56,128 nt of DNA from Tissierellia bacterium (GTDB lineage: Bacteria > Bacillota > Clostridia > Tissierellales > Tissierellaceae), in contig JAAYFT010000027.1 in the NCBI GenBank assembly GCA_012728125.1, positions 1 through 56,128 on the forward strand, in the 5' to 3' direction. The notes under the pieces were generated by a model, which searched no databases, was not told the origin of the DNA, and was given only the letters and a program-made list of their open reading frames with translations. This document shows, piece by piece, positions 42,823 through 53,301 of this stretch (within the stretch, counting starts at the first letter, position 1; each line of letters opens with the position of its first letter). Position numbers and translations under genes: made by a program.

Positions 42823-43506
42823 ATGAAGGATAATGATAAAGATAAGTTAGATAATGAAAAAGTAGAAAACATAAAAGAAGTAGGGGTACCTAATGTACCG
42901 GAAATGAAAAATAATATTCAATTTATCTCCATTATTGGAGAAGTAGAGGGACACAATATGGCACCCAGTGATAAAAAGGCCACAAAATATGAACACATTA
43001 TTCCCATACTTATCGCAGCACAGCAGGATCCTAAAATAGAAGGTATATTTATTATACTTAATACAGTTGGAGGTGATGTTGAGGCTGGCCTCGCCTTAGC
43101 TGAATTAATAAATTCAGTAGAAAAACCAAAGGTATCCTTAGTCTTGGGAGGTGGTCATAGTATTGGTGTCCCATTGGCTACTTCAACTGATTATTCTTTC
43201 ATAGTGCCTACTGCCACTATGACCATACACCCTATTAGGACTACTGGGTTAGTCATAGGAGTCCCTCAAACCTTTAGATATTTTGAAAAAATGCAAGATA
43301 GGATAATAAGTTTCATCCTTAGAACCTCAAAAATTGATAGGGATACATTAAAGTCCTTAATGTATGCTACAGATGAAATCGCTAATGATGTTGGTACTAT
43401 TTTAGTAGGTGAAGAAGCTGTGAAGTACAAATTAATAGATGAAGTAGGAGGGTTTGCAAAAGCTTTAAGAAAATTAAATGAAATGATAGAAGGTAAAAAC
43501 CAATAG
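42823..43506 (+). CDS. tepA: ClpP-family serine protease, TepA/YmfB-like
   Basis: NTVGGDVEAGLALAELI, GGGHSIGVPLA nucleophile motif, TIHPIRTTG; SD GGGAGG before ATG 42823. Confidence 0.88.
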   Translation: MKDNDKDKLDNEKVENIKEVGVPNVPEMKNNIQFISIIGEVEGHNMAPSDKKATKYEHIIPILIAAQQDPKIEGIFIILNTVGGDVEAGLALAELINSVEKPKVSLVLGGGHSIGVPLATSTDYSFIVPTATMTIHPIRTTGLVIGVPQTFRYFEKMQDRIISFILRTSKIDRDTLKSLMYATDEIANDVGTILVGEEAVKYKLIDEVGGFAKALRKLNEMIEGKNQ

Positions 43507-43524
43507 AATAGGTTATGAAACTAT

Positions 43525-43532
43525 GCTATAAT
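43525..43532 (+). promoter_or_regulatory. Extended -10 promoter element upstream of uppP
   Basis: GCTATAAT preceded by T (TGCTATAAT); weak -35. Confidence 0.45.
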
Positions 43533-43566
43533 AACATCAGTACGAACTATTAAAGGGGGAATTTTT

Positions 43567-44391
43567 TTGAACTTATTAGAAGCAATTGTATTAGGAATTA
43601 TTCAAGGAATTACAGAATTTTTGCCTATTAGCAGCTCAGGCCATTTAGTCTTATTACAAAACTTATTTGGTATTAAAGAAGGAAACTTGTTCTTTACAGA
43701 AATGCTCCATTTTGGTACTTTAATATCAATATTTGTAGTTTATTTCAATGATATAATAAAGATAATAGTAGAATTTTTCAAGCTTATTATTTCTATTATA
43801 AAAGGAAAAAAGGTTAAAGTTATAAATAAATATCAAAAGTTAGGACTTTTAATTATTCTAGGATCTATTCCAACTGCAATAATTGGATTACTATTTAAGG
43901 ATTTCTTTGAGTCCTTGTATGCATCAATTTTACCAATAGGCTTTGCTTTTTTAGTTACGGGCCTACTACTTTGGTTTTCTGAGAAGAAAGCTTTTCAAAA
44001 TAAGGATGTTAAGAATATGTCCGCTTTAGATGCTTTTTTAATTGGAACTGCCCAAGGTATTGCCATAATACCTGGTATTTCAAGATCAGGCTCTACAATA
44101 GTAGCTGGTTTATTAAGAGGTTTAAATAAACCTTTAGCTACTGAATATTCTTTCTTATTGGCTTTACCTGTTACTTTTGGCGCAAGTTTGTTAGGAATAG
44201 TTGATGTAATAAATTCTAAAACTGAAATATTAATAAATTTCCCACTTTTAGTGGGAGTACTTGCCTCTACTATTGTAGGTATAATAACTATTAAATTCTT
44301 AATCAACTTGATAAATAAAAACAAATTACATTACTTTTCCTACTATTTATGGATTCTAGGAATATTTGTAATTGTAAGTCATTTTATTTAG
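43567..44391 (+). CDS. uppP: Undecaprenyl-diphosphatase (TTG start)
   Basis: GIIQGITEFLPISSSGHLVL; PGISRSGSTI. Confidence 0.97.
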   Translation: MNLLEAIVLGIIQGITEFLPISSSGHLVLLQNLFGIKEGNLFFTEMLHFGTLISIFVVYFNDIIKIIVEFFKLIISIIKGKKVKVINKYQKLGLLIILGSIPTAIIGLLFKDFFESLYASILPIGFAFLVTGLLLWFSEKKAFQNKDVKNMSALDAFLIGTAQGIAIIPGISRSGSTIVAGLLRGLNKPLATEYSFLLALPVTFGASLLGIVDVINSKTEILINFPLLVGVLASTIVGIITIKFLINLINKNKLHYFSYYLWILGIFVIVSHFI

Positions 44392-44412
44392 TTTGAAATA
44401 GAGGTGACTCCT

Positions 44413-46584
44413 TTGAAAAAGACTAAAACCAATGGTAATAAAAGAAAGAAAAAAACAAATAAGGACAAGTATCTTAAGGATATTTACGGTATTGTAATTG
44501 TAGCCTTTGGACTCTTAACCCTATTAAGCTTATTTAGTTCAAAAATGGGGATAATAGGCTCTATAATGGCAGGAACAACTTTCTCTTTTATGGGCTTTGG
44601 AGCGTATTTCTTTCCCCTAGTTATAATATTTAGTGGAACGATTTTTATCTTAAATAAATTTGATTTTAAAGAAAAAAGAGTGATTCTGGCTGCCTTATTT
44701 ATTTTTCTCAGCTTTCTTATAATTTTAGATGGTATAATTCCTGCAAATTACACATTATTAGATAGGATAAAAAATGCAATTAACTTAAGTAAAACCAGTA
44801 AAGGTGGAGGAATTATCGGAAGCTTCTTTGGCTATTTTTTCTACAAATTATTTGGTTCAATTGGAACATATATTGTTTTGAGTTTTGTTATTATAGTTTG
44901 CATATTGTTGATTACTAATAAAAACCTGGCTTGGTTAATAAAAAAAATTACCGAACCAATGAAGAAAATAATAAGAAAAACAAGTAAACCAAATATCTCT
45001 ACACCAACACCAGTAGAAGATATAAAAGAGGATATAAATGTGGTGGAATATAGTAAAAATCTTGGAAGACCTGCTTTGAAAGAAGTGAACCATAAGGAGG
45101 AAACAGAAAACATACATAATGAGATTAAGTTAAACATCAATAAAAGGACCGATTCTTATGTTGCTCCTTCCTTATCCTTACTAAAATCACCAATAATTAA
45201 TCAGAACGCAAATGATAAAAAGGAAATATTAAATAATGCCAAAATAATAGAAGAGACAATGAGTAATTTTGGTATTGATGCTAAGGTAGTTGAAATAAAC
45301 GTTGGCCCAACTATTACTTGTTATGAATTGCAACCTTCTCCTGGAATTAAACTTAGTAGGATTGTTTCCTTATCTGACAATATTGCTTTAAGTTTAGCTT
45401 CCTCAGATATTAGGATCGAAGCTCCAATTCCAGGAAAATCTGCCGTTGGAATTGAGGTTCCCAATAAGATAAAGACTAGTGTTTTACTTAAAGAGATAAT
45501 TGCCTCAAAAGAGTATCAAGAAATCGCTTCAAACCTGCCCCTTGCACTGGGCAAGGATGTTGCAGGCAATGTAATTGTATCTACTATAGATAAAATGCCC
45601 CATCTTTTAATAGCTGGAGCTACTGGGTCAGGAAAATCAGTATGTATTAATACGATTATTACCAGTATATTATATAAATCCTCTCCTGAGGATGTAAAAT
45701 TATTATTAATAGACCCTAAAGTGGTAGAACTTAGTATTTATAATGGTATACCTCATTTGTTAATTCCAGTAGTTACTGATCCGAAAAAAGCTACTTCTGC
45801 ACTTAGTTGGGCAGTAGAAGAAATGGAAAAAAGATATAAGCTATTTGCTGAAAACAGCGTAAGAGATATTAATGCCTACAATAATAAGATGAAAACCAAA
45901 GAAGAGCAACTTCCCAAAATAGTAATCATCATTGACGAGTTAGCAGATTTAATGATGGTTGCAGCCCAAGAAATTGAGGATTACATTTGTAGATTAGCCC
46001 AAATGGCAAGGGCAGCTGGCATGCATTTAATTGTTGCTACCCAAAGACCTTCAGTGGATGTAATTACAGGAACTATTAAGGCCAATATACCTTCAAGAAT
46101 TTCTTTTGCTGTTTCCTCACAAGTAGACTCAAGGACTATACTTGACATGTCAGGTGCTGAAAAGCTTTTGGGATATGGGGATATGCTTTTCTATCCTTCA
46201 TACTATTCAAAACCTGTGAGAATCCAAGGTGCCTTTATATCTGATGAGGAAGTAGAAGCAGTAGTAAAGTCAATTTCAGTAAAGGATGAAAATCAATACA
46301 ATATGGATATTATTGAAAAAATAGAAAGTCCAAAAGATGTTCTCTTTGAAGATGGAGATGAGCTCTTACCAGAAGCTATATCATTAGTTGTTGATGAGGG
46401 ACAAGCATCTATTTCATTGTTACAAAGAAGACTGAAAATTGGTTATGCAAGGGCTGCTAGGATAGTGGATGAAATGGAAGAAAGAGGCATAGTAGGAGGT
46501 TATGAAGGTAGTAAACCAAGAAAAGTACTAATTACACCAGAAGAGTTAGAATCATTAACTAGGAGTGATAACAGTGAATATTAA
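44413..46584 (+). CDS. ftsK: DNA translocase FtsK/SpoIIIE
   Basis: N-terminal TMs, Walker A GATGSGKSV, LLIDPKVVELS, C-terminal gamma winged helix; TTG 44413 after GAGGTGA. Confidence 0.95.
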   Translation: MKKTKTNGNKRKKKTNKDKYLKDIYGIVIVAFGLLTLLSLFSSKMGIIGSIMAGTTFSFMGFGAYFFPLVIIFSGTIFILNKFDFKEKRVILAALFIFLSFLIILDGIIPANYTLLDRIKNAINLSKTSKGGGIIGSFFGYFFYKLFGSIGTYIVLSFVIIVCILLITNKNLAWLIKKITEPMKKIIRKTSKPNISTPTPVEDIKEDINVVEYSKNLGRPALKEVNHKEETENIHNEIKLNINKRTDSYVAPSLSLLKSPIINQNANDKKEILNNAKIIEETMSNFGIDAKVVEINVGPTITCYELQPSPGIKLSRIVSLSDNIALSLASSDIRIEAPIPGKSAVGIEVPNKIKTSVLLKEIIASKEYQEIASNLPLALGKDVAGNVIVSTIDKMPHLLIAGATGSGKSVCINTIITSILYKSSPEDVKLLLIDPKVVELSIYNGIPHLLIPVVTDPKKATSALSWAVEEMEKRYKLFAENSVRDINAYNNKMKTKEEQLPKIVIIIDELADLMMVAAQEIEDYICRLAQMARAAGMHLIVATQRPSVDVITGTIKANIPSRISFAVSSQVDSRTILDMSGAEKLLGYGDMLFYPSYYSKPVRIQGAFISDEEVEAVVKSISVKDENQYNMDIIEKIESPKDVLFEDGDELLPEAISLVVDEGQASISLLQRRLKIGYARAARIVDEMEERGIVGGYEGSKPRKVLITPEELESLTRSDNSEY

Positions 46585-47902
46585 TAAAATTTCTATAGTT
46601 ACATTGGGATGTTCAAAGAACGAAATAGATTCTGAACTAATGATGAGCATATTAAAGGACAATGATTATACTATTACTAATTACTTAAATGAAGCAGATG
46701 TCATCATTGTTAACACCTGTGGCTTCATAGATAAGGCAAAGGAAGAATCTATTGAGGCTATATGGGAAATGACTAAGTATAAAAAGGAAGGTAATTGTAA
46801 ATACCTAATATTATCGGGCTGTTTAGCTGAAAGATATTCAAAAGAATTACTTGATGAAATTTCTGAAGTAGATGGTATTATAGGAACTGGTAATATTAAA
46901 GATATTACTTCAATAATTGAAAATCTAGATAAAAACAAAGGAAAAGTCAAAAAAGTTGGTAATATTAACGAAAAATATTTAGAAGGTGTAAATAGAATTA
47001 GTTTTAACCCTACAGAATATGTAAGAATATCAGAAGGCTGTAATAATTTTTGCACTTACTGTATTATCCCTAAATTAAGAGGCAAACATAGAAGTAGGGC
47101 AATGGACGATATTGTCAATGAAGTAGAGTACTTAGCTAATAATGGGGTTAAAGAAATTATCTTAATTGGCCAAAACACATCTGATTATGGCATTGATCTA
47201 TACGGTGAATACTGTTTAGATAAACTGTTAGATAGATTGAATGCTATTGATGGTATTAACTGGATTAGAATCCTATACCTTTACCCTGACAACTTTACTG
47301 ATGACTTAATAAGATCAATTAGGGATAATAAAAAGGTCGTAAAATATGTAGATATCCCCTTACAGCATATAAATGACAATGTTCTAAAAAGGATGAATCG
47401 TAGAACTACAAAGGAAGACATAATCTCCTTGATAAGTAAGCTTAGAAAGGAGATTCCTGATATTATTATTAGAACAACCTTTATCGTAGGTTTTCCTGGA
47501 GAAACAGAAGAGGAGTTTAATGAGCTATTAAGCTTTGTAAAGGAGATTAAATTTGATAGATTAGGTGTATTTACATATTCTAGAGAAGAAGGTACACCTG
47601 CATATAACCTACCCAACCAGGTACCGGATAAGATCAAGGAGCTTAGAAGGAATCAAATAATGGAAGCTCAAAAGGAAATATCTGAAAGAATCATGGCAGA
47701 AAAAGTAGAAAAGGTTATTAGTGTATTAATAGAAGAAGAAAGTGAGAATAATACATACATCGGTAGGTCATATATGGATAGTCCTGATATAGATGGTGTA
47801 GTTTATGTAAATAGCCATACAGAGTTAAAATTAGGAAGTTTTGTTGATGTGAAGATTGTAGATAGCCTAGAGTATGACTTAATTGGGGAGGTAATCCAAT
47901 GA
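46574..47902 (+). CDS. rimO: Ribosomal protein S12 methylthiotransferase RimO (GTG start)
   Basis: LGCSKNEIDSE; radical SAM CNNFCTYCIIP. Confidence 0.95.
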   Translation: MNINKISIVTLGCSKNEIDSELMMSILKDNDYTITNYLNEADVIIVNTCGFIDKAKEESIEAIWEMTKYKKEGNCKYLILSGCLAERYSKELLDEISEVDGIIGTGNIKDITSIIENLDKNKGKVKKVGNINEKYLEGVNRISFNPTEYVRISEGCNNFCTYCIIPKLRGKHRSRAMDDIVNEVEYLANNGVKEIILIGQNTSDYGIDLYGEYCLDKLLDRLNAIDGINWIRILYLYPDNFTDDLIRSIRDNKKVVKYVDIPLQHINDNVLKRMNRRTTKEDIISLISKLRKEIPDIIIRTTFIVGFPGETEEEFNELLSFVKEIKFDRLGVFTYSREEGTPAYNLPNQVPDKIKELRRNQIMEAQKEISERIMAEKVEKVISVLIEEESENNTYIGRSYMDSPDIDGVVYVNSHTELKLGSFVDVKIVDSLEYDLIGEVIQ

Positions 47903-48444
47903 ATTTAGCAAATAAGATTACCATATTTAGAATATTTTTAGTTCCAGTATTTATGTTAGTACTATATTCTAATATTAATTATAGTACCTATATTGCAGCA
48001 CTAATATTTATTATTGCTTCCTTAACTGATACCTTAGATGGTTATATAGCTAGGAGCAAAAATATGATTACTAACTTTGGTAAATTTGTTGATCCTTTAG
48101 CAGATAAAATCTTAGTTTCTGCCGCCTTGATTTCCTTAGTAGAATTGGGAAAAGTTCCTGGTTGGGTAGTAGTAGTAATTATTGCTAGAGAATTTGCAAT
48201 CTCAGGTTTCCGAATTATTGCTGCCTCAGAAGGAATAACTATTGCTGCCAGCCCTTTAGGAAAAATTAAAACGATTACCCAGCTACTTGCCATAATATTA
48301 TTATTGCTTAATAATTTTCCATTCTATCTTCTAAATCTACCTATAGACACGATTTTGTTGTATATTTCCTTATTTTTCACTGTAGTTTCGGGAATTGACT
48401 ATATTTATAAAAACAGATCAACTCTTAAAGCAGGAACAAAATAA
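47899..48444 (+). CDS. pgsA: CDP-diacylglycerol-glycerol-3-phosphate 3-phosphatidyltransferase
   Basis: CDP-OH-P motif DTLDGYIARSKNMITNFGKFVDPLADK. Confidence 0.96.
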   Translation: MNLANKITIFRIFLVPVFMLVLYSNINYSTYIAALIFIIASLTDTLDGYIARSKNMITNFGKFVDPLADKILVSAALISLVELGKVPGWVVVVIIAREFAISGFRIIAASEGITIAASPLGKIKTITQLLAIILLLLNNFPFYLLNLPIDTILLYISLFFTVVSGIDYIYKNRSTLKAGTK

Positions 48445-48457
48445 TAGGAGATGAAAT

Positions 48458-49690
48458 ATGAAAGCTGAAATAATAACTATTGGGACAGAGGTTACTACTG
48501 GAAGTATATTAAATACAAATAGTAAATACTTAGCTGAAAAATTGTTGGAATTGGGAATAGAAGTTTACTACCACACTTCAGTTGATGATAATATAGAAAG
48601 AATAAAAGAAGTAGTAGATATTTCTCTTAATAGGGCAGACTTAATTATCACAACTGGAGGGTTGGGACCTACCCAAGATGATATAACTAAAGAAATTATC
48701 TCTGAATCTTTAGGCTTAAAATTAATTGATGACGAAGAAATGTTGGAAATCATAAAAGAAAGATTTGTTTCACTAAATAGAGAAATGCCTAGTAACAACT
48801 TAAAACAGGCTAAAAAGCCGGAGGGGAGTACTTTCCTATATAATAGGATTGGAACAGCTCCTGGGATTTTTATTCAGAGAGATAATAAAACTATTATAAT
48901 GCTGCCTGGTCCTCCAATTGAAATGAATAGGATGTTTGAGGATGAAGTCATTCCATTAATCAAACAGGACTTTTCTATAATTATTAGATCAATAAATCTT
49001 ATGGATATTGGTGAATCCCAGTTAGAAATGGAATTGAAGGATTTAATAAATGTTGACCCTGAAATCAATATTGCAACTTTTCCCAAAGAAAGTGAGGTTG
49101 AAATAAAAATCATTGGAAAGGGCAATAATAGGAAAGAACTGGAAATTAAGATAGGGCATTTTATTAAGATTATTGAAGATAGATTCAAAAATTATATCTA
49201 TGGATACGATAATATTCCTATAGAGGAAGTTGTTTTCAATATATTAAAAGAGAAAAATTATAAAATTGGTTTCGCCGAATCCTGCACCGGAGGACTAATA
49301 AGTGGTCGATTTTCTAGGATAGCAGGTGTATCTCAAGTATTTGATAGAAGCATAATTTCCTATAGTGAAAAATCTAAAATTGAAGAGTTAGGGGTAAATC
49401 CTTTAACTATTGAAAAATTTGGGGTCGTAAGTGAAGAAACTGCTATTGAAATGGCTAAAGGCCTTCTCAATAGAAATAATATAGATATAGCCCTATCTAT
49501 TACAGGCCTTGCAGGACCAGATGGAGGAACTGATGAAAAACCAGTAGGATTAGTATATATGTGTATAGCAGACAGGAAAAAGGCTCTTCCTATTAAATAC
49601 AATTTTATAGGTAACAGAAAAAACATACAGAATAAGGCCGTCATAAAAGCCTTCTCTGAATTAAGAAAATTTTTATTAAATATTGATTGA
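48458..49690 (+). CDS. cinA: CinA family competence/damage-inducible protein
   Basis: MoCF domain (TTGGLGPTQDDITKE) plus C-terminal amidase (FAESCTGGLISGR, GLAGPDGGT). Confidence 0.95.
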   Translation: MKAEIITIGTEVTTGSILNTNSKYLAEKLLELGIEVYYHTSVDDNIERIKEVVDISLNRADLIITTGGLGPTQDDITKEIISESLGLKLIDDEEMLEIIKERFVSLNREMPSNNLKQAKKPEGSTFLYNRIGTAPGIFIQRDNKTIIMLPGPPIEMNRMFEDEVIPLIKQDFSIIIRSINLMDIGESQLEMELKDLINVDPEINIATFPKESEVEIKIIGKGNNRKELEIKIGHFIKIIEDRFKNYIYGYDNIPIEEVVFNILKEKNYKIGFAESCTGGLISGRFSRIAGVSQVFDRSIISYSEKSKIEELGVNPLTIEKFGVVSEETAIEMAKGLLNRNNIDIALSITGLAGPDGGTDEKPVGLVYMCIADRKKALPIKYNFIGNRKNIQNKAVIKAFSELRKFLLNID

Positions 49691-49715
49691 CTAAATATTT
49701 GTTTTATTATATTAT
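49687..49715 (+). promoter_or_regulatory. recA promoter
   Basis: TTGACT (49687-49692), 17-nt spacer, TATTAT (49710-49715). Confidence 0.75.
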
Positions 49716-49720
49716 ATATT

Positions 49721-49734
49721 TGAACGAATGTTCG
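49721..49734 (+). promoter_or_regulatory. LexA (SOS) operator
   Basis: TGAACGAATGTTCG matches Gram-positive GAAC-N4-GTTC box, just downstream of recA -10. Confidence 0.85.
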
Positions 49735-49773
49735 TATATAGAAAGGGGTGAATCCAGTTAAACTGGAATTATT

Positions 49774-50817
49774 ATGACTGATAATTTAGAGAAGAAAAAA
49801 GCTTTAGACTTAGCCATAAGTCAGATAGAAAAACAATTTGGTATAGGCTCTATTATGCGCCTTGGAGAGAATGCCAAATTGAATATTGAAGTTGTACCCA
49901 CTGGTTCCTTAGATTTAGATATTGCATTGGGCATTGGTGGATTACCTCGAGGTAGAATAATAGAAATCTTTGGACCAGAATCATCAGGTAAAACAACTGT
50001 ATCCCTACATGCAATTGCAGAAACACAGAAATTAGGAGGTGTAGCTGCATTTATAGATGCAGAGCATGCTTTAGATCCGTCCTACGCAGAAAGACTAGGT
50101 GTAGATATCGAAAACTTAATAATATCACAGCCTGATACTGGAGAACAAGCTTTGGAAATAACTGAAGCACTAGTTAGAAGTGGTGCAGTAGATATAGTAG
50201 TAGTGGATTCAGTAGCTGCCTTAGTACCTAAAGCAGAAATAGAAGGTGAAATGGGTGACAGCCACATTGGTCTCCAAGCTAGACTAATGTCTCAAGCCCT
50301 AAGAAAACTAGCTGGGTCCATAAATAAGTCAAATACTATTGTAATTTTTATTAACCAGTTGAGAGAAAAAGTAGGAGTAATGTTCGGAAACCCCGAAACT
50401 ACTACTGGTGGTAGGGCATTAAAATTCTATGCTAGTGTAAGGTTAGATGTTCGAAGAATTGATTCCATAAAACAAGGCGATGAGATAATTGGAAACAGAA
50501 CTAGGGTTAAAGTTGTTAAAAACAAATTAGCTCCACCGTTTAAGCAGGCTGAGTTCGATATTATGTATGGTACTGGTATATCTAAAGAAGGAAGTTTACT
50601 TGATGCTGGAGTCACTACAAACATTATTAATAAGTCTGGTTCCTGGTATAGCTACGGTGAACATAGGCTAGGACAAGGAAGGGAAAATTCTAAAGAATTC
50701 TTAAGGGAAAACCCAACTATAGCTAAAGAAATTGAAGACAAAATACGTGCTAAATTAGGACTGATTGAAGATCCTAATCCTTCAGAAGAACAAGCTTCTG
50801 AAGATGAAAATAAATAG
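49774..50817 (+). CDS. recA: Recombinase A
   Basis: [46 protein letters not shown]. Confidence 0.99.
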   Translation: MTDNLEKKKALDLAISQIEKQFGIGSIMRLGENAKLNIEVVPTGSLDLDIALGIGGLPRGRIIEIFGPESSGKTTVSLHAIAETQKLGGVAAFIDAEHALDPSYAERLGVDIENLIISQPDTGEQALEITEALVRSGAVDIVVVDSVAALVPKAEIEGEMGDSHIGLQARLMSQALRKLAGSINKSNTIVIFINQLREKVGVMFGNPETTTGGRALKFYASVRLDVRRIDSIKQGDEIIGNRTRVKVVKNKLAPPFKQAEFDIMYGTGISKEGSLLDAGVTTNIINKSGSWYSYGEHRLGQGRENSKEFLRENPTIAKEIEDKIRAKLGLIEDPNPSEEQASEDENK

Positions 50818-50850
50818 AAATAAACCTCCTTTTTTAGGAGGTTTATTTGT
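50818..50850 (+). terminator. Intrinsic terminator after recA
   Basis: AAATAAACCTCCT TTTTT AGGAGGTTTATTT, 13-bp perfect stem. Confidence 0.8.
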
Positions 50851-50853
50851 GAG

Positions 50854-51846
50854 GTGTTGGATTTGAAAATATTGTATTTTACCGATACTCATATTAGAGG
50901 TACTAACCCTAAAAACAGAAAAGACAATTTTGTTGATACAGTTGAAAAAAAATTAATAGAGATAACTGATATTATTGAAAAATATGATATAGACTTTGTT
51001 TTACACGGTGGAGATTTATTTGATAGGCCAGATATATCTATATCCATTGCCAGTAGGTTCTCTCTAATTTTAGATAAAATTAAAGTTCCTTTTTATCTAG
51101 TAAGTGGTAATCACGATGTATTTGGGCATAATCCAGACACCATTAGTAGGACAATGCTAGGCTTGCTAGATATACTTGGAGTAATAAAAATCATTAAAGG
51201 CAATGATAAAATTATTCTCGAAAAAAATAATATAAAAGTTCAATTAACTGCCCAGCCCTATGTTTATGATATTGATTCACCTGAAAACTTAGATTATTAT
51301 ATAGTTAAAGATGTAGAATCAGGTGTTAACTATTCTATCCATGTGGTACACGGAATGCTACTTGATAAACCTTTTATTAAAGGTATACCATATACCCTTG
51401 TCGATGATATAAAAGAGACCTTAGCTGATATTACTTTATCTGGCCATTACCACGGTGGCTTTAAAACTGTAAAAATAGACAATAAATATTTCATCAATCC
51501 AGGCAGCATGGTAAGAATATCCAATAGTATAAAAGAAATTGAAAGAATACCAAAGGTAGTAATAATTGATTTGGCACAAGACATTCAAATTAAAGAAATT
51601 CCTCTAAAATCTGCTTTACCTGGAGAAGAAGTACTCGATAGAAGTGAAATTGAGAAAAGTCTATTTAAAAATGAAAGGATAATGGAGTTTAAGCAAAGCA
51701 TAGATGCTGCCTTAGACTTTGAAAAAATGGATATAAATGAAGTACTTATCAAGGTGTCAAATGCAGAAGGAGTTGAAGATGAAGTAATAAAGGAAGCCTT
51801 GAGGAGAATTGCTAATACTCAGATGAAAGGTATAAGTGGTGACTAG
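50854..51846 (+). CDS. Mre11/SbcD-like metallophosphoesterase (DNA repair exonuclease)
   Basis: FTDTHIRG, HGGDLFDRP, SGNHDVFG, VHGMLL, SGHYHGG: complete phosphoesterase motif set. Start TTG 50854 or 50863. Confidence 0.88.
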   Translation: MLDLKILYFTDTHIRGTNPKNRKDNFVDTVEKKLIEITDIIEKYDIDFVLHGGDLFDRPDISISIASRFSLILDKIKVPFYLVSGNHDVFGHNPDTISRTMLGLLDILGVIKIIKGNDKIILEKNNIKVQLTAQPYVYDIDSPENLDYYIVKDVESGVNYSIHVVHGMLLDKPFIKGIPYTLVDDIKETLADITLSGHYHGGFKTVKIDNKYFINPGSMVRISNSIKEIERIPKVVIIDLAQDIQIKEIPLKSALPGEEVLDRSEIEKSLFKNERIMEFKQSIDAALDFEKMDINEVLIKVSNAEGVEDEVIKEALRRIANTQMKGISGD

Positions 51847-51847
51847 T

Positions 51848-53290
51848 ATGAAATATATTAAGAAAGTAATATTGGAGAATTTTCAATCTCATAAATACAC
51901 TGTTTTAGAATTTAATGAGCAATTAAATGTAATAGTTGGACCATCTGATAGCGGTAAAACAGCAATTCTAAGAGGGATCAGATGGGTTCTTTATAATGAG
52001 CCTTCTGGAGATTACTTTATTAGGGAAGGAGAAAATCATTGTTCGGTTACTATTGAATTTAGTGATGGTATAAAAGTAAAGAGATTTAGAAGTAGGAGTA
52101 AAAATATATATTACCTATATAATTCAGATAATGATGAAATAGTATTTGAAGGATTTGGTACATCAGTACCTGATGAAATTATTAATGCAACAGGAATAAA
52201 GAAAATAATTTTAGACAAGGATCTTTCTAAGCCTATCAATTTAAGTGACCAACTGGAAGGAGCCTTTCTGTTGTCAGAAAAAGGATCAACCAGGGCTAGC
52301 TCAATAGGTAGGCTAGTTGGTGTAAATATTATTGATGATACTATTAGAGATACTTTAAGGGATATAAGAAGCTTATCTGTTAAAAAGAAAAGTATTGAAG
52401 AAAGAGTGTCAAAATTAGAAGAGGAACTATCCCAGTATGAGTATTTAGAAGAGCTGAAGAGAAGAATTGAAAAAATTAGTCATATTAGAAATGAGATCTT
52501 CACCAAAGAAAAGCTATTAACTATCTATAAGAATTCCCATGAAAAATTGCAACAATTACAGAAAGAGAAAGAAGAAGTTAATTATTATTTACAAAGGCTA
52601 GGTAATATTAATTTTTTGCTGGATATGCAAAATAATATAGCTGCCAATATTAATAAATATAACTACTTAAAGACTAAAAGGAATCAATTACATAAATTGT
52701 CCCAAGACAAAGAATATAGCATGAAAATAATTAGCTCTCTAAAAGAATTACCCATGGTTGAAAATAATACAAACAAAATTAGCAAATTATTAGATCTTAA
52801 TAATCAATTATTGAAGCTTGAATCTTCTCTGAAAAGGGTAAATAAGGAAGCAAGTGAACTATCATTAATTAGGGATAAATTAGCTGGAATAACCTATGTA
52901 GAAAAGAGTTTAGAAACCATGCAAAAAACAATGGAAAGGTTAAAGAAACTCAAAGATATTCAGATTAAGGGATTTTCATTAAGAAAAAGCTTAGCAATTG
53001 GGGAAAAGTACATTGAAAGATTTGAAAATGTTGATCAAGTAATCCATATAAAAGATGATTTAGAAAATAAGATACTTTTATTAAATAGATTAAATTCTTT
53101 ACAAAAAAGCTTGGCTTCAATTAAAAGTGAGATTAATAATGTTCAAAGCTTAGTTAAACAGTATAAAAATACAATGGATATTAAAATTGAAGAATACAAG
53201 GATTTATTGCTTAAACTAGAGGTCTGTCCTTTATGCTTTAGTAACATAGATGATAGTAAAATTGAGCATATAATAAACCACTATAATTAG
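51848..53290 (+). CDS. Rad50/SbcC-like ATPase, N-terminal half (Walker A, coiled coil, C-terminal zinc-hook-like CPLC)
   Basis: ILENFQSHKYTVLEFNEQLNVIVGPSDSGKTAILRGIRWVLY; long heptad-rich region; CPLC at 53225-53236; no Walker B/signature in this ORF. Confidence 0.85.
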   Translation: MKYIKKVILENFQSHKYTVLEFNEQLNVIVGPSDSGKTAILRGIRWVLYNEPSGDYFIREGENHCSVTIEFSDGIKVKRFRSRSKNIYYLYNSDNDEIVFEGFGTSVPDEIINATGIKKIILDKDLSKPINLSDQLEGAFLLSEKGSTRASSIGRLVGVNIIDDTIRDTLRDIRSLSVKKKSIEERVSKLEEELSQYEYLEELKRRIEKISHIRNEIFTKEKLLTIYKNSHEKLQQLQKEKEEVNYYLQRLGNINFLLDMQNNIAANINKYNYLKTKRNQLHKLSQDKEYSMKIISSLKELPMVENNTNKISKLLDLNNQLLKLESSLKRVNKEASELSLIRDKLAGITYVEKSLETMQKTMERLKKLKDIQIKGFSLRKSLAIGEKYIERFENVDQVIHIKDDLENKILLLNRLNSLQKSLASIKSEINNVQSLVKQYKNTMDIKIEEYKDLLLKLEVCPLCFSNIDDSKIEHIINHYN

Positions 53291-53301
53291 GAGGTATAAT
53301 T

